A stretch of DNA of 62,115 nt from JBBREP01 sp036501845 (GCA_036501845.1 DASXZO010000001.1:1-62115), one strand, 5' to 3'. Shown: positions 33,180 through 42,949, numbered from the stretch's first letter. The notes: generated from the sequence alone by a model not told the origin. A program made the numbers and translations.

Positions 33180-34556
33180 ATGGCGATGCGGGGCCAGCGT
33201 GCCATGGTCCGTGTCGCGATGACGACCGTGCTCGTCGTCATCGCGGCTGCGTGTGGGAGCAGTTCCAACAACGCGAACAAGGGGTCGCCCACCACCGCGA
33301 GCGGCGGAACGCTGCCCACCGCGCTGGGAACCGGCGTCACCGCCAACAGCATCAAGCTCGGTGTGGCCGAGCCCGATTTCAGTTGCTTCTCGGCGTTCGT
33401 CGACCAGATCCGCACGAACCAGAAGCAGATGTTCCAGGCGTATGTCGACGCGATCAACAACGCCGGTGGCATCAACGGCCGCAAGATCGTGATGGACTTC
33501 AAGCTCTTCTGCCCGGTGCCCGGCACGGGCGTGCAGGCGAGCTCGTTGTGTACCGCCTTCACCGACGATGACCATGTGTTCGCGGTGGTGGGCACGCTGT
33601 CCGACTTCACCGGCGACACGCAGGAGTGCATCACCGGCACCCACAAGACGATCCTGATCAGCTATCTGCAGGACCAGACGTGGATGCAGAAGGCCGCAGG
33701 TCTCTTGCTGTCACCCGACATCGCGCGCCAGCGACGGGTGAACGTGATTCTCAACCTCGTGAAGAAGCAGGGCACGCTGAAGGGCAAGAAGATCGCGGTG
33801 CTCGGCGAGACCGACACCAAGAACGAGGTGAGCCAGACAGTGGTGCCGGGCGTGAAGGCGCTCGGCAACAAACTGGGAACCACCGCGATTCTCACGATCA
33901 GCGGCAGCGACACGTCGGCCGCCCAGTCGCAGCTCGACAGTTTCATCGAACGCTGGAAGTCCGACGGGGTGAACGCGATCTTCATGGTGGGCCAGCAGGT
34001 GTCGTCGAAGCAGTTCGTCGAGAAGATCAAAAAGGCGATGCCGAAGGTGCAACTGCTCGCCGACAACGGTGAGGTGCTGAGCTACGGGCAGGACTACGTG
34101 GTCGACCACATCAAGGACGACCCGTACACGGGGATCATCAGCGCCGACGGCGAATCGGGTGCGCAGCACGACGGTGAAGCCAACAACCAGAAGTGCGCCG
34201 CCATCTACCAAGCCGCGTTCCACAAGCCGGCGTCGCACTACAACACCATCACGCCCGGGCCCGGCGGCAAGACGATCGACGTCTACGGCCTCGAAGACGA
34301 CGCCTGCACGCTCACGCAGATGTTCGCCGCGATCGCCGAGAAGGCCGGCCCGAACCTCAACAACGCCACGTGGGTGAACGCAGTCGACCACATGGGCTCG
34401 GTGCCCGACATGGACACGCACTACGCGTCGCTCGGTAAGAACAAGTACGACGCCGACGACACGTTCCGGCTCGTCGCGTTCGACCCCACGATCACCGACA
34501 AGGGCGACTGGCGCGGTCTCACCCCGGTCGAGAACGTCGCGGAGACCAACAAGTGA
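33180..34556 (+). CDS. HAAT-type ABC transporter substrate-binding lipoprotein, copy 1
   Basis: A 458-residue type I periplasmic binding protein of the branched-chain amino acid/amide family. It has an N-terminal signal with lipobox IAAAC (Cys25) and a Ser/Asn-rich linker, then two-lobed domain blocks such as INNAGGINGRKI and LKGKKIAVLGET. ATG 33180 is chosen because it follows GGGGGG by three bases; ATG 33186 is also possible. It is the first of three tandem paralogues and carries the dyad operator upstream. These families also take up urea, amides, aromatic acids and steroids, so the ligand is open. Confidence 0.85.
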   Translation: MAMRGQRAMVRVAMTTVLVVIAAACGSSSNNANKGSPTTASGGTLPTALGTGVTANSIKLGVAEPDFSCFSAFVDQIRTNQKQMFQAYVDAINNAGGINGRKIVMDFKLFCPVPGTGVQASSLCTAFTDDDHVFAVVGTLSDFTGDTQECITGTHKTILISYLQDQTWMQKAAGLLLSPDIARQRRVNVILNLVKKQGTLKGKKIAVLGETDTKNEVSQTVVPGVKALGNKLGTTAILTISGSDTSAAQSQLDSFIERWKSDGVNAIFMVGQQVSSKQFVEKIKKAMPKVQLLADNGEVLSYGQDYVVDHIKDDPYTGIISADGESGAQHDGEANNQKCAAIYQAAFHKPASHYNTITPGPGGKTIDVYGLEDDACTLTQMFAAIAEKAGPNLNNATWVNAVDHMGSVPDMDTHYASLGKNKYDADDTFRLVAFDPTITDKGDWRGLTPVENVAETNK

Positions 34557-35938
34557 CGCACCGGCGATCGCGCCGGCGCCTCGGCGCGGTCGTCGCCACG
34601 CTCCTCGTCGGCGCGACTGCACTCGCAGCATGCGGCAGTAGCTCGTCGAAGAACAGCGCCGCGAGTACGACGACCGCCGCGGCGGCTCCCAGCGCCCCGA
34701 CCGTGAAGGCGTACGGCCCGGGAGTGACCGCCACCACGGTGAAGGTGGGCGTCCTGCTCATCGACTACAGCTGCGTCAAGCAGTTCGTCGACTCGATCCG
34801 CGAGAACGAGAAGCAGACCGACACGCAGTTCATCAACTACATCAACGACCATGGAGGCGTCGCCGGGGGCAAGAAGATCGTGCCCGTCTTCCAATCGGTG
34901 TGCCCGGTCACCAACACCGGCGAACTCGCTGCGTGCACGTCGTTCACGGAAGACGACAAGGTGTTCGCGGTGTGGGGCACGTTCTACGACCCGTCAGGCG
35001 ACGCGCAACTCTGTTTCACCAAGCAACACCACACGCCCATCATCGCCGACGAGCTCACGCAGGCACTCGCAGATCAGGTGCCAGGTGGCCTGATCGTCAC
35101 CCCCGACATCACGCCTGAACGCAGGCTGCGCGTGATCCTGTCGCTGCTGGCGAAGCACAACACGCTGAAGGGCAAGACCGTCGCGATCCTCGGCGAGAAC
35201 ACGGCGAAGCCGCGCATCGACAGCGTGGTGAAGCCGGCGCTGAAGAAGATGGGTGTGAAGACGGGCGCCGAGGCGTTGCTCACGATCTCCGGAAGCGACA
35301 CCTCGGCCGCGCAGCAGCAAGTGCAGAGCTTCATCGAGAAGTGGAAGACCCAGGGCGTGAACGCGCTCGTGCTGATCGGCGACGCCGCGTCGTCGAAGCA
35401 GTTCGTGCTCGAAGTGCGCAAGGCGATGCCGAACGTGCTGCTCGTGGCCGACACCACCGCGGTGCTCGACTCGGCCAAGGACGAGCAGAAGGCCGGTGTG
35501 AAGCCGAACCCGTACGACGGCATCATCACCGCCGAGGGCCAGACCGGCACGCAACACCAGCAATCGCCCCATGGCGTGTTCTGCCACAACATCTACGAGA
35601 GCATCACCGGCCAGAAGATGCCCGACCCCGACGGGATCGTGAAGGACAAGCACGGCCAGCGGCTCGACCTCTACGGCCAGATCGAAGACGCCTGCCTCTA
35701 CCCCGAGATGTTCAAGCAGATCGCCGACCGCGCCGGCCCTTACCTGAATGCTCAGAACTGGGAGAACGCCGTCAACCATTTCGGCCACATCGAGGACATG
35801 TCGACGGTCTACGCCTCGCTGCATCAGGGCAAGTACGACGCCGACGACACCTACGGCCTCGTGGCCTACGACCCGTCGATCCCAACGCTCGGCGATTGGA
35901 AACAGTTGTCGCCGATCGAGAACGTGGGGAACGCCTGA
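34553..35938 (+). CDS. HAAT-type ABC transporter substrate-binding lipoprotein, copy 2
   Basis: A 461-residue paralogue. GTG 34553 overlaps the previous stop (GTGA), so it is translationally coupled to copy 1. The signal peptide ends in the lipobox ALAAC (Cys27), followed by a Ser/Thr/Ala-rich linker. The blocks INDHGGVAGGKKI, LKGKTVAILGENTAKPRI and YDADDTYGLVAYDPSI match copies 1 and 3. The first lobe, which contacts the ligand, differs from copy 1 (LIDYSCVKQFVDS against EPDFSCFSAFVDQ), so the ligand range may differ. Confidence 0.85.
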   Translation: MTHRRSRRRLGAVVATLLVGATALAACGSSSSKNSAASTTTAAAAPSAPTVKAYGPGVTATTVKVGVLLIDYSCVKQFVDSIRENEKQTDTQFINYINDHGGVAGGKKIVPVFQSVCPVTNTGELAACTSFTEDDKVFAVWGTFYDPSGDAQLCFTKQHHTPIIADELTQALADQVPGGLIVTPDITPERRLRVILSLLAKHNTLKGKTVAILGENTAKPRIDSVVKPALKKMGVKTGAEALLTISGSDTSAAQQQVQSFIEKWKTQGVNALVLIGDAASSKQFVLEVRKAMPNVLLVADTTAVLDSAKDEQKAGVKPNPYDGIITAEGQTGTQHQQSPHGVFCHNIYESITGQKMPDPDGIVKDKHGQRLDLYGQIEDACLYPEMFKQIADRAGPYLNAQNWENAVNHFGHIEDMSTVYASLHQGKYDADDTYGLVAYDPSIPTLGDWKQLSPIENVGNA

Positions 35939-36021
35939 GCGGCGAGAGGCTCGGGCATCCATCGGTGACTTGCGTTGGCGCCGTACATTGAGATCGCACA
36001 ATCTCGGGGGAGATGATCAGA

Positions 36022-37413
36022 ATGCAACGAATTCACGGTGTGATGGCGCCGCGCGCGCTCCGGATCCCGGCGCTGATCGTGGTGGCGGCGATGGCCGCAG
36101 CCGCGTGCGGAAGTAGCGCCACGAAGGGCAGCGGCGCGACGAGTGGATCGACTACGCCCACGACCCAGGCGCCGCCGCCGGTGTCGCACGCGTCGCAGCA
36201 GGGCGTTACCGACAGCACGATCAAGATCGGTGTCGCCATCGTCGACTTCAAGCCGATCCAGCAATTCATCGACTTCAACCACGGTGACGAGCAGGAAGTC
36301 ACCCAGACCTTCCTCAACGCCATCAACAAGAAGGGCGGCATCGACGGGCGCAAGCTCCAGGCCGTCTACATGAAGTACACGCCGATCGGTTCCACCGGCC
36401 CGAACCAGGTGTGCACGGCGCTCACCGAGGACGACCATGTGTTCGCGGTGCTCGGCAACATCGAGGACCCCACGGGGGCCGGCCAGGAGTGCGTCACCAA
36501 GCAGCACCACACGATCATGATCGGCCACGACCTCACCGAGGCCGAGACGAACGCGGCGCCGGGTCTCATGCTCTCGCCCGACATCACCGCGGAGCGCCGG
36601 CTCAACGTGCTGCTGACCGTGTTGAAGGCGCGCAACACCTTGAAGGGCAAGAAGGTGGCGGTGCTCGCCGAGACGTCCACCGCGAGCACGATCAAGTCGA
36701 CGATCGATCCTGGGTTGAAGGCGATGGGGATCCCCGAGGGCACTGCCGGCGTGTTGAACACAGGTGCGAGCACCGACACGAGCGCCGCCGAGCAACAGTT
36801 GCAGAGCTTCATCGAGCGCTGGAAGACCGAAGGCGTCAACGCGGTGATCGTCACCGGCGCCGACGCGGTGGCCAAGCAGTTCGTGCCGCCGCTGAAGAAG
36901 GGCATGCCGAACGTGTTGTTGCTCACCGACTCCGAGTCGAGCGGGCAGCAGGCCGCGCAGGACCTCGACAGCGCCAAGGTGAAGCCGAACCCCTACGACG
37001 GCATGCTGACGGTCAACGGTCTCACCGACCAGCAGGCCTTCGAATCGCCGTCGTACCAGGCGTGCGTGACCACCTACAAGGACAACGGCGGCACGCAGCC
37101 CGTGATCGCGCCCGACCAGCTGAAGGCGGACAAGGACGGCAAGCGCGTCGAGGTGTACGTGGCCATCTCCGACATCTGCCGTGAGCTCACCATGTTCCAG
37201 CAGATCGCCACCAAGGTGGGCAAGTACCTGAACAACGACAACTGGGTGCGCACGGTCGACAGTTTCGGCACCATTTCCAACCTGCCGTCGAGCCAGTACG
37301 CATCGATCACCAACGGCAAGTACGACGCCGACGACACCTTCGCCCTCGTGTCGTTCAGTTCGAAGGTGAACGACTTCGTCCCCGTCTCCCCAGTGGTCAA
37401 CGCCGCCGGCTAA
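36022..37413 (+). CDS. HAAT-type ABC transporter substrate-binding lipoprotein, copy 3
   Basis: A 463-residue paralogue with lipobox AAAAC (Cys29). ATG 36022 is preferred over ATG 36013 because the GGGGGAG ribosome site touches 36013 but is nine bases from 36022. It has its own leader: TACATT at 35984-35989 may be a -10, with about 33 bases of leader before the start. In the ligand region it reads IVDFKPIQQFIDF and lacks the cysteine seen at this place in copies 1 and 2. It converges with the transporter operon on the other strand. Confidence 0.85.
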   Translation: MQRIHGVMAPRALRIPALIVVAAMAAAACGSSATKGSGATSGSTTPTTQAPPPVSHASQQGVTDSTIKIGVAIVDFKPIQQFIDFNHGDEQEVTQTFLNAINKKGGIDGRKLQAVYMKYTPIGSTGPNQVCTALTEDDHVFAVLGNIEDPTGAGQECVTKQHHTIMIGHDLTEAETNAAPGLMLSPDITAERRLNVLLTVLKARNTLKGKKVAVLAETSTASTIKSTIDPGLKAMGIPEGTAGVLNTGASTDTSAAEQQLQSFIERWKTEGVNAVIVTGADAVAKQFVPPLKKGMPNVLLLTDSESSGQQAAQDLDSAKVKPNPYDGMLTVNGLTDQQAFESPSYQACVTTYKDNGGTQPVIAPDQLKADKDGKRVEVYVAISDICRELTMFQQIATKVGKYLNNDNWVRTVDSFGTISNLPSSQYASITNGKYDADDTFALVSFSSKVNDFVPVSPVVNAAG

Positions 37414-37426
37414 CCGCGCCGGCGGC
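37402..37426 (+). terminator. Hairpin enclosing the stop codon of binding protein 3
   Basis: GCCGCCGGC and GCCGGCGGC form nine perfect pairs around a seven-base loop containing the TAA stop. A short TTTT follows 12 bases later. Confidence 0.5.
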
Positions 37427-37521
37427 CCCGCCCCGCCGTTTTGTTGCACATCCATCGACCTAGAGCCGATTGATCCGCGACAAAACCCGACTTGTCCCGG
37501 TCGCTTCTGACTGCCCGTCGC

Positions 37522-37568
37522 ACTTTGGTCCCTCCGATGACTCCTACGAGCATTGAGGGGACCAAAGT
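37522..37568. terminator. Inverted repeat between convergent transcripts
   Basis: ACTTTGGTCCC (37522-37532) pairs perfectly with GGGACCAAAGT (37558-37568). It lies between the third binding-protein gene and the end of the LivHMG fusion gene, so it could terminate either transcript. Confidence 0.5.
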
Positions 37569-37576
37569 CCGGCGTT

Positions 37577-40500
37577 CTACGCGTTGCTGCGCTGGATGGC
37601 TCGGGTGTCGGTGCCGAGGTAACTCGCGACGACGGCTTCGTCGGCGCGGATCTCGTTCGGGGTGCCCGACGCGATCACGGCGCCGGCTTCCATGCAGTAG
37701 ATGCGGTCACTGATCGACAGGATCATCGGCAGGTCGTGTTCCACCACGATCAGCGTGGCGTCGAGCTCTTGTTGCACGCGCTTGATCAACGGCCCGAACG
37801 CCTCGGCTTCGCGCTGCGCGACACCCGCAGTCGGCTCGTCGAGACAGATGACGCGCGGGGCGACTGCGAGCACCGACGCGAGCTCCACGATCCGCCGGGT
37901 ACCGGTGGACAGTTCGGCGATGAACCGGTCGGCGTAGCGGCCGAGACCGAGGTAGTCGATCAGCTCGGCCGATTCGGAGCGCTTCACGCGCTCGGCGCGT
38001 GTGGCCGACGGCACGTACAGCAACGAACCCCAGAACGATGTGGGCTTGCGGGCCTCGAGCGCGAGCTGCACGCACTCGCGCACGGTGAGTTCAGGGAAGA
38101 GCGTGGCGGCCTGGAACGTGCGCCCAAGGCCCTTCCGTGCGCGCATGTGCGCGGGGAGGCCGCTCACCTCGTCACCGAAGAGACGTACCGATCCGCTGCT
38201 CTGCACGTAGCCGCCGATGGCGTTGAGCAACGTCGACTTGCCGGCTCCGTTCGTGCCGATCAGGCCGATCACCTCGCCGGGCTCGGCCCGGAAGTCGACC
38301 GAGTCGACGGCGAGCAGCCCACCGAAGCGCACGGTGAGTCCGGAGGTCGACAGTGCTCCGACGCCGTCTTCCACCGGCGGTAGCTCGCGCACCGCGCGCG
38401 CCAGCGACGAGGGCGGCGCGGTCGCGGTCTTGGTCGGTCGATCGGGGAGGCGCTTCTCGACCCAGTTCAAGAGGAGGCCGCGGATCCAGTAGGCGATCTG
38501 CGTGAAGCCGCCCGGGATGTAGAGCAGGATGATCAGCAGACCGATGCTCGACGTGAACAGCGGCACGGTCTGGTTCGTCGGCCAGAAGGCCGGGAGCCCG
38601 ATCACCCACAGCGCACCGGTGACCGCGCCCGCGAGGCTGCCGAGACCACCGATCACCGCGAGCGACACCAGCGTGAGCGAGTCGGGGAACGTGAAGAAGC
38701 GTTCCGAATACCCGATCGTGATCACGAGTCCGCCGAGGAGCGCGCCGCCCAACCCGGCGATGAAGCCGCCCATTGCGAACGCGGTGAGCTTGGCGCGCGC
38801 GGGCGACACCGTGAGTGCCGACGCGGCCGGCTCGTTCTCGCGCACGCCGATGATCGAGCGGCCAATTCCGGTGCGTCGCAAGTGGCCCACGAGGATGAGC
38901 ACCAGCACCAGCGCGGCCAACACGAAGTAGTAGTAGTTGCGGTTCAGGTGGGTGAGGTCGATCGGACCGAGCTTGCCCCGCGGGAACTCGACCGTGAGCG
39001 AGCCCTCGGTCTGCGCGAAGAACGGTCGCGAGAACAGGTAGTTCTCGGCCGCGATCGCGAAGGCCATCGTGCTGATCGCGAGCAGCAGGCCGCGCACGCG
39101 CAGCGCACCAAGACCCACACCCACTGCGATCACGCATGCGATCGCCGCGCCGAGGAGCAGCGAGATCACGAACGGCAAGGGATGCGGCGTGGCCGAACGG
39201 TCGACGCATGCCACGAACGCCGTCGCGCCGCCGGCGATCGCGAGGAAGCTCACGAGCGCGAGCAACCCCGGCGAGTCGAACAGGCGCCGGCTCGAGCCGG
39301 CGTTGCGTCTGAGTGCAAGCAATCGGTTGATCGACATCACCGCGATGATCAGCAACAGGAACCCGCCGAGGAGCGGCATCGGGCGCAACGAGCCCTTCAC
39401 CACCCGGTTGGCGTGCCAGCCCATGTTGAGGCTCAGCCCGCGAGCGAACGCCGCGGCGCCCAACGCGCCGACTCCTGCGAAGGCCATCTGCCCGAGCGAC
39501 AGCTGGCCGGCCCAACCGGTGAGCACCGTGACCGACACGGCACAGATCGCGAGGGCCAGGATCATGGCGTAGGTCTGGTGGCGAGCCGACTCCTTGATCA
39601 CGAGCGGGATGATGATCGCCACCACGAGCGCGATACCGGCGACGATCTGCGGGAGCCGTCGCACCCACCACACCTCGCGCAATCGCTCGGGCACCGGAGG
39701 CACGCGCGGCGCGAAGGCGAAGCTCTCACCACCGGCGTCGTCGACGCGAGCCATCTGCGCCACGAGCACGAGCACCACGAGGAAGAGCACGAACTCCACC
39801 AAGCCGGTCTCGTTCGGGAAGTTGAACACCAGTACCTGGTCGAGGATCGACAGCACGATCGCGCCGATCGCGGCGCGCGGGAACGACGTCATGCGTCCGA
39901 TCAGCGCGGCGGCGAGGCCGAGCAGCAAGGTGTCGGGCCCGATCGACACGAGCTCGGTCGACGTCTGTTGCGTGGCGATGAGGATCACCGACACGGCCGA
40001 GAGGAAGCCGGCGATCGTCCAGATCGCAGTGGACATCAGCTTGGGGTTGATGCCGGTGAGCCGGGCCAAATCGGCGTTGGTGGCAGTGGCGCGCACCGAC
40101 TCGCCGAACGTGGTTCGGTTCAGCAGCCACCACAGACCGACGGTCACGATCGGCACGATGATCACCACGAGCAACTGCGGGCCACTCACCTGAATGCTCG
40201 AGATGTTCCAGGTGCTCGACATCGGGCTCGGATACGTGGTCTGCAGCTGGCCGGTGCGGTAGTCGGGGAGCGTCAGCGTGATGGCGCGCGCGAGCTCGGC
40301 CACACCGATCGTGGCCACCAGCACGATGACGCGCGGTGCCTTGAACAAACGGCGAATCACCGCAAGCTCCACCACCGTGCCCGACAACGTGCCCACGAGC
40401 ACGGCGAAGATGAGCGCGGGCCAGTACGGCCAGTGCGACTTGCCCACCATCACTGCGAGGAGCGCGGCCGCGGGAACGCCGAGGTCGCCGACGGCGAAGT

Positions 40501-40630
40501 TGATGACCCGGCTCGACCGGTAGATGAGCACGATGCCCATCGCGGTGAGAGCGATGCTCAGCCCGTTGACGAAGCCCTCGAAGAGCAGGTTGGCCGTCCA
40601 GATGTGCGGCTGGAACAGCGACGCGAGCAT
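37577..40630 (-). CDS. LivH-LivM-LivG fusion: HAAT permease/permease/ATPase
   Basis: A 1017-residue protein that joins three subunits usually encoded separately. Residues about 1-295 are a LivH-like permease, about 325-700 a LivM-like permease (GWAGQLSLGQMAFAGVGA), and about 745-1000 a LivG-like ATPase with Walker A GTNGAGKST and Walker B VICLDEPTAG. The ABC signature is degenerate, LSTGTRR instead of LSGGQ. It imports the ligand delivered by the three binding proteins. The start ATG 40630 shares one base with the stop of the MFS-LivF gene (TGATG), so the two are coupled. Confidence 0.9.
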   Translation of the reverse strand: MLASLFQPHIWTANLLFEGFVNGLSIALTAMGIVLIYRSSRVINFAVGDLGVPAAALLAVMVGKSHWPYWPALIFAVLVGTLSGTVVELAVIRRLFKAPRVIVLVATIGVAELARAITLTLPDYRTGQLQTTYPSPMSSTWNISSIQVSGPQLLVVIIVPIVTVGLWWLLNRTTFGESVRATATNADLARLTGINPKLMSTAIWTIAGFLSAVSVILIATQQTSTELVSIGPDTLLLGLAAALIGRMTSFPRAAIGAIVLSILDQVLVFNFPNETGLVEFVLFLVVLVLVAQMARVDDAGGESFAFAPRVPPVPERLREVWWVRRLPQIVAGIALVVAIIIPLVIKESARHQTYAMILALAICAVSVTVLTGWAGQLSLGQMAFAGVGALGAAAFARGLSLNMGWHANRVVKGSLRPMPLLGGFLLLIIAVMSINRLLALRRNAGSSRRLFDSPGLLALVSFLAIAGGATAFVACVDRSATPHPLPFVISLLLGAAIACVIAVGVGLGALRVRGLLLAISTMAFAIAAENYLFSRPFFAQTEGSLTVEFPRGKLGPIDLTHLNRNYYYFVLAALVLVLILVGHLRRTGIGRSIIGVRENEPAASALTVSPARAKLTAFAMGGFIAGLGGALLGGLVITIGYSERFFTFPDSLTLVSLAVIGGLGSLAGAVTGALWVIGLPAFWPTNQTVPLFTSSIGLLIILLYIPGGFTQIAYWIRGLLLNWVEKRLPDRPTKTATAPPSSLARAVRELPPVEDGVGALSTSGLTVRFGGLLAVDSVDFRAEPGEVIGLIGTNGAGKSTLLNAIGGYVQSSGSVRLFGDEVSGLPAHMRARKGLGRTFQAATLFPELTVRECVQLALEARKPTSFWGSLLYVPSATRAERVKRSESAELIDYLGLGRYADRFIAELSTGTRRIVELASVLAVAPRVICLDEPTAGVAQREAEAFGPLIKRVQQELDATLIVVEHDLPMILSISDRIYCMEAGAVIASGTPNEIRADEAVVASYLGTDTRAIQRSNA

Positions 40631-42861
40631 CAGCCGCCTTCCGTGCCGAAGAACACGGCGCGTGCGAGGTCGTCACGCTCCATCAGCTCGTGCGCCGGTC
40701 CCTCGAACTTCACCTGGCCCTTCTCGAGGAAGATCGCCCGGTCGGAGATCTGCAGCGCGACGTTCAGTGACTGCTCCACGATGATCATCGTCTGCCCGCG
40801 GGCGCGCAGGTCGTCGACGATCTCGAGCATGCGCTGCACCACGATCGGCGCGAGGCCGAGCGAGAGCTCGTCGATCAGCAGGATCTCGGGTTCGTGGATC
40901 AGCACGCGGGCGAGTGCGAGCATTTGCTGCTGGCCGCCCGAGAGGCTGCGCGCGGGTTGCTTCACCCGCTCGGCGAGCTCCGGGAAGATCTCGAGCACGT
41001 TCGTCACGCGCTGTTCGATCTCGTCCTTGCCGCTCGCTCCGAGCCGGGCGCTGATCATCAGGTTCTGGTGCACGCTCAGGCTCGGGAACACGCCCTTGCC
41101 GCCGGGGAGCTGCACGATGCCGAGCTTCACGCGCTGCTCGGGTGACACGTAGGTGATGTTGCGGCCGTCGAGTCGGATGACGCCGCGCTCGGGCACCTCG
41201 AGGCCGGAGATCACGCGCAGGATCGTCGACTTCCCCGCGCCGTTCGTGCCCAGTAGCGCGACGGTCTCGCCCTTCTTGATCTCGAAGTTGACGTCGAACA
41301 GCACTTGCACCTGGCCGTAGGAGAAGTCGATGTTCACGGCCTGCAACGCCGGCGTCTCCTCCTTGAGGTCGTGGCGCTTGCGGTACTCGTCCTGTTCCTC
41401 GAGTAGTTCTTCGACCACGAGCGACAGGTCGTTCTTGATATATCGCGCGCCGTTGATCAACAGCAGCGACCCGATGATGCTCGTGGGCACGCCGAGGATG
41501 ATCACCGCGCCGCGCACACCGATCGCGTTGGTGAAGAAGTCGGCGAGGATGCCGCCCGCGAAGCCTCCGATGAACACCACGTAGATCACGCCCAGCGCGG
41601 TGCCGAGCCCGCGCAATCGATACGGACACACGGCTTGCAGGACGGGTGTGATCATCGCGAACGCGCACGCGGTGAGCACGGCCTGCGGGATGCCCCAGAG
41701 CACGAACCACACCTGGCTGTGGGTCGACACCTGCAGCGGCGTGAAGATCGCCGACGGCATGATGAGCAGGCCGACGAGCACGAGGGCCTTGGCCGGATCC
41801 TTCCGGTAGGCACGGTCGAAGTAGGCGCCCACCGGATAGAGGAACGGCACTGCGACCCAGCCGGCGAGGCTGAGCACGAGACCGCGGTGCACGAGGTTGT
41901 GCACCTTCAGCGTGTCGTTCAGATACAGCACCTGCAGGCTGCCGAGCGCGAACACGCCGAAGCCGAGCGCCGAGAACGCCGCCACCGCCGTGCGGATCGT
42001 GTTGATCTTCTTGAGGCGCGAGAACGCGGCCTCCATCGAGGGCTGCGTGGGGACTTCGTCCTCGATCACCTCGCCGAGCACGTCGGCCTTCTCGTACTGG
42101 CCGCGCGGCGGTTCCGGCATGAGGAATGCCGCGAACGCGACCACCGCGGCGGGCAGGCCGAGTACCACGAACGCCCAGCGCCAGCCCGCCGACCCTCCGG
42201 CCGCGGTGGCGACCCACGCGACGAGCAACGGGCTCAAGTTGCCGAGTACCTGCGTGCCGAGGTTGATGCCGGCCGACATCCGGGCGCGGATCCCGATGGG
42301 GTAGTTGTCGGCGATCAGCGACGGGTGGACGGCGATGTTGTTCGCCTTGGTGATCCCGGTGAAGCAGATCATCCAGAAGAACATGAACGAGTTGAGGGCG
42401 ACGCCGCAGAGGCCGGTGAACAGTGCGCCGAAGAGGCTGGCCACACCCACGATCGGCACGCGCCGCATGCGGTCGGCGAGCCAACCGAGAGGAACTGCGC
42501 CGAGCGCGTAGAAGAGTCCGGACGCGGTGCTGATGAACACCACCGAGCCGCTGCTCAGGTGGAACGTGTGCCGCAGTTCGGGCTCGAGTGTCTGCACGGC
42601 GTTCAGCGTCAGTTGGTCGAACGACACCAGCAGGCCGAGCACTACGAACATCAGCACGCCGCCCTTTTTGAAGGCGTCGTTGAAGCTCACCGGCTCGGAG
42701 TTGACGCCGGGCAGGAGCTCGTCGGGGAAGAGGACCTGTTCCTTGGCGCGCGCCTGCGCCTCTTGCCGTGCCGCTTCCTCGTCGAGCACGGCCGCCGCGA
42801 GTGATGCTGCGCTGCCCTCGGCTCCGTCCTGGAGCTGCGTCACGTTCTTCTCCCGAGCCAT
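40630..42861 (-). CDS. MFS transporter / LivF ATPase fusion
   Basis: A 743-residue protein. Residues about 60-460 form a complete major facilitator domain with typical membrane segments and a GWLADRMRRVP loop between helices 2 and 3. Residues about 505-735 form a LivF-type ATPase with Walker A GTNGAGKST near residue 535, signature SLSGGQQQMLALA, and the LivF-specific Walker B IDELSLGLAP. It is the first gene of the operon; LivHMG follows with a one-base overlap. The ATPase half should pair with the LivG domain of the fusion. Why an MFS carrier is attached is unknown; it could export a product or counter-solute. Confidence 0.88.
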   Translation of the reverse strand: MAREKNVTQLQDGAEGSAASLAAAVLDEEAARQEAQARAKEQVLFPDELLPGVNSEPVSFNDAFKKGGVLMFVVLGLLVSFDQLTLNAVQTLEPELRHTFHLSSGSVVFISTASGLFYALGAVPLGWLADRMRRVPIVGVASLFGALFTGLCGVALNSFMFFWMICFTGITKANNIAVHPSLIADNYPIGIRARMSAGINLGTQVLGNLSPLLVAWVATAAGGSAGWRWAFVVLGLPAAVVAFAAFLMPEPPRGQYEKADVLGEVIEDEVPTQPSMEAAFSRLKKINTIRTAVAAFSALGFGVFALGSLQVLYLNDTLKVHNLVHRGLVLSLAGWVAVPFLYPVGAYFDRAYRKDPAKALVLVGLLIMPSAIFTPLQVSTHSQVWFVLWGIPQAVLTACAFAMITPVLQAVCPYRLRGLGTALGVIYVVFIGGFAGGILADFFTNAIGVRGAVIILGVPTSIIGSLLLINGARYIKNDLSLVVEELLEEQDEYRKRHDLKEETPALQAVNIDFSYGQVQVLFDVNFEIKKGETVALLGTNGAGKSTILRVISGLEVPERGVIRLDGRNITYVSPEQRVKLGIVQLPGGKGVFPSLSVHQNLMISARLGASGKDEIEQRVTNVLEIFPELAERVKQPARSLSGGQQQMLALARVLIHEPEILLIDELSLGLAPIVVQRMLEIVDDLRARGQTMIIVEQSLNVALQISDRAIFLEKGQVKFEGPAHELMERDDLARAVFFGTEGG

Positions 42862-42903
42862 CGTCGCGGGGCACGCCGCGAGTGCGGGGACTCTAACCCC
42901 GGA

Positions 42904-42919
42904 CTGACGCCCGTGTCAG
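42904..42919. promoter_or_regulatory. Dyad operator candidate CTGAC-N6-GTCAG (site 2)
   Basis: CTGAC GCCCGT GTCAG, in the 88-base gap between the divergent MFS-LivF gene (starts 42861) and O-methyltransferase gene (starts 42950). It could regulate both. It lies just upstream of the -10 candidate at 42938. Confidence 0.6.
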
Positions 42920-42937
42920 CTGCGTCGCGCGGCGTTC

Positions 42938-42943
42938 TAGCTT
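42938..42943 (+). promoter_or_regulatory. -10 hexamer TAGCTT, leaderless promoter candidate
   Basis: TAGCTT is followed by six bases and then ATG 42950, so transcription would begin at or next to the start codon. The same hexamer and spacing occur before 56466. No ribosome site is present. Confidence 0.5.
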
Positions 42944-42949
42944 CACGGC

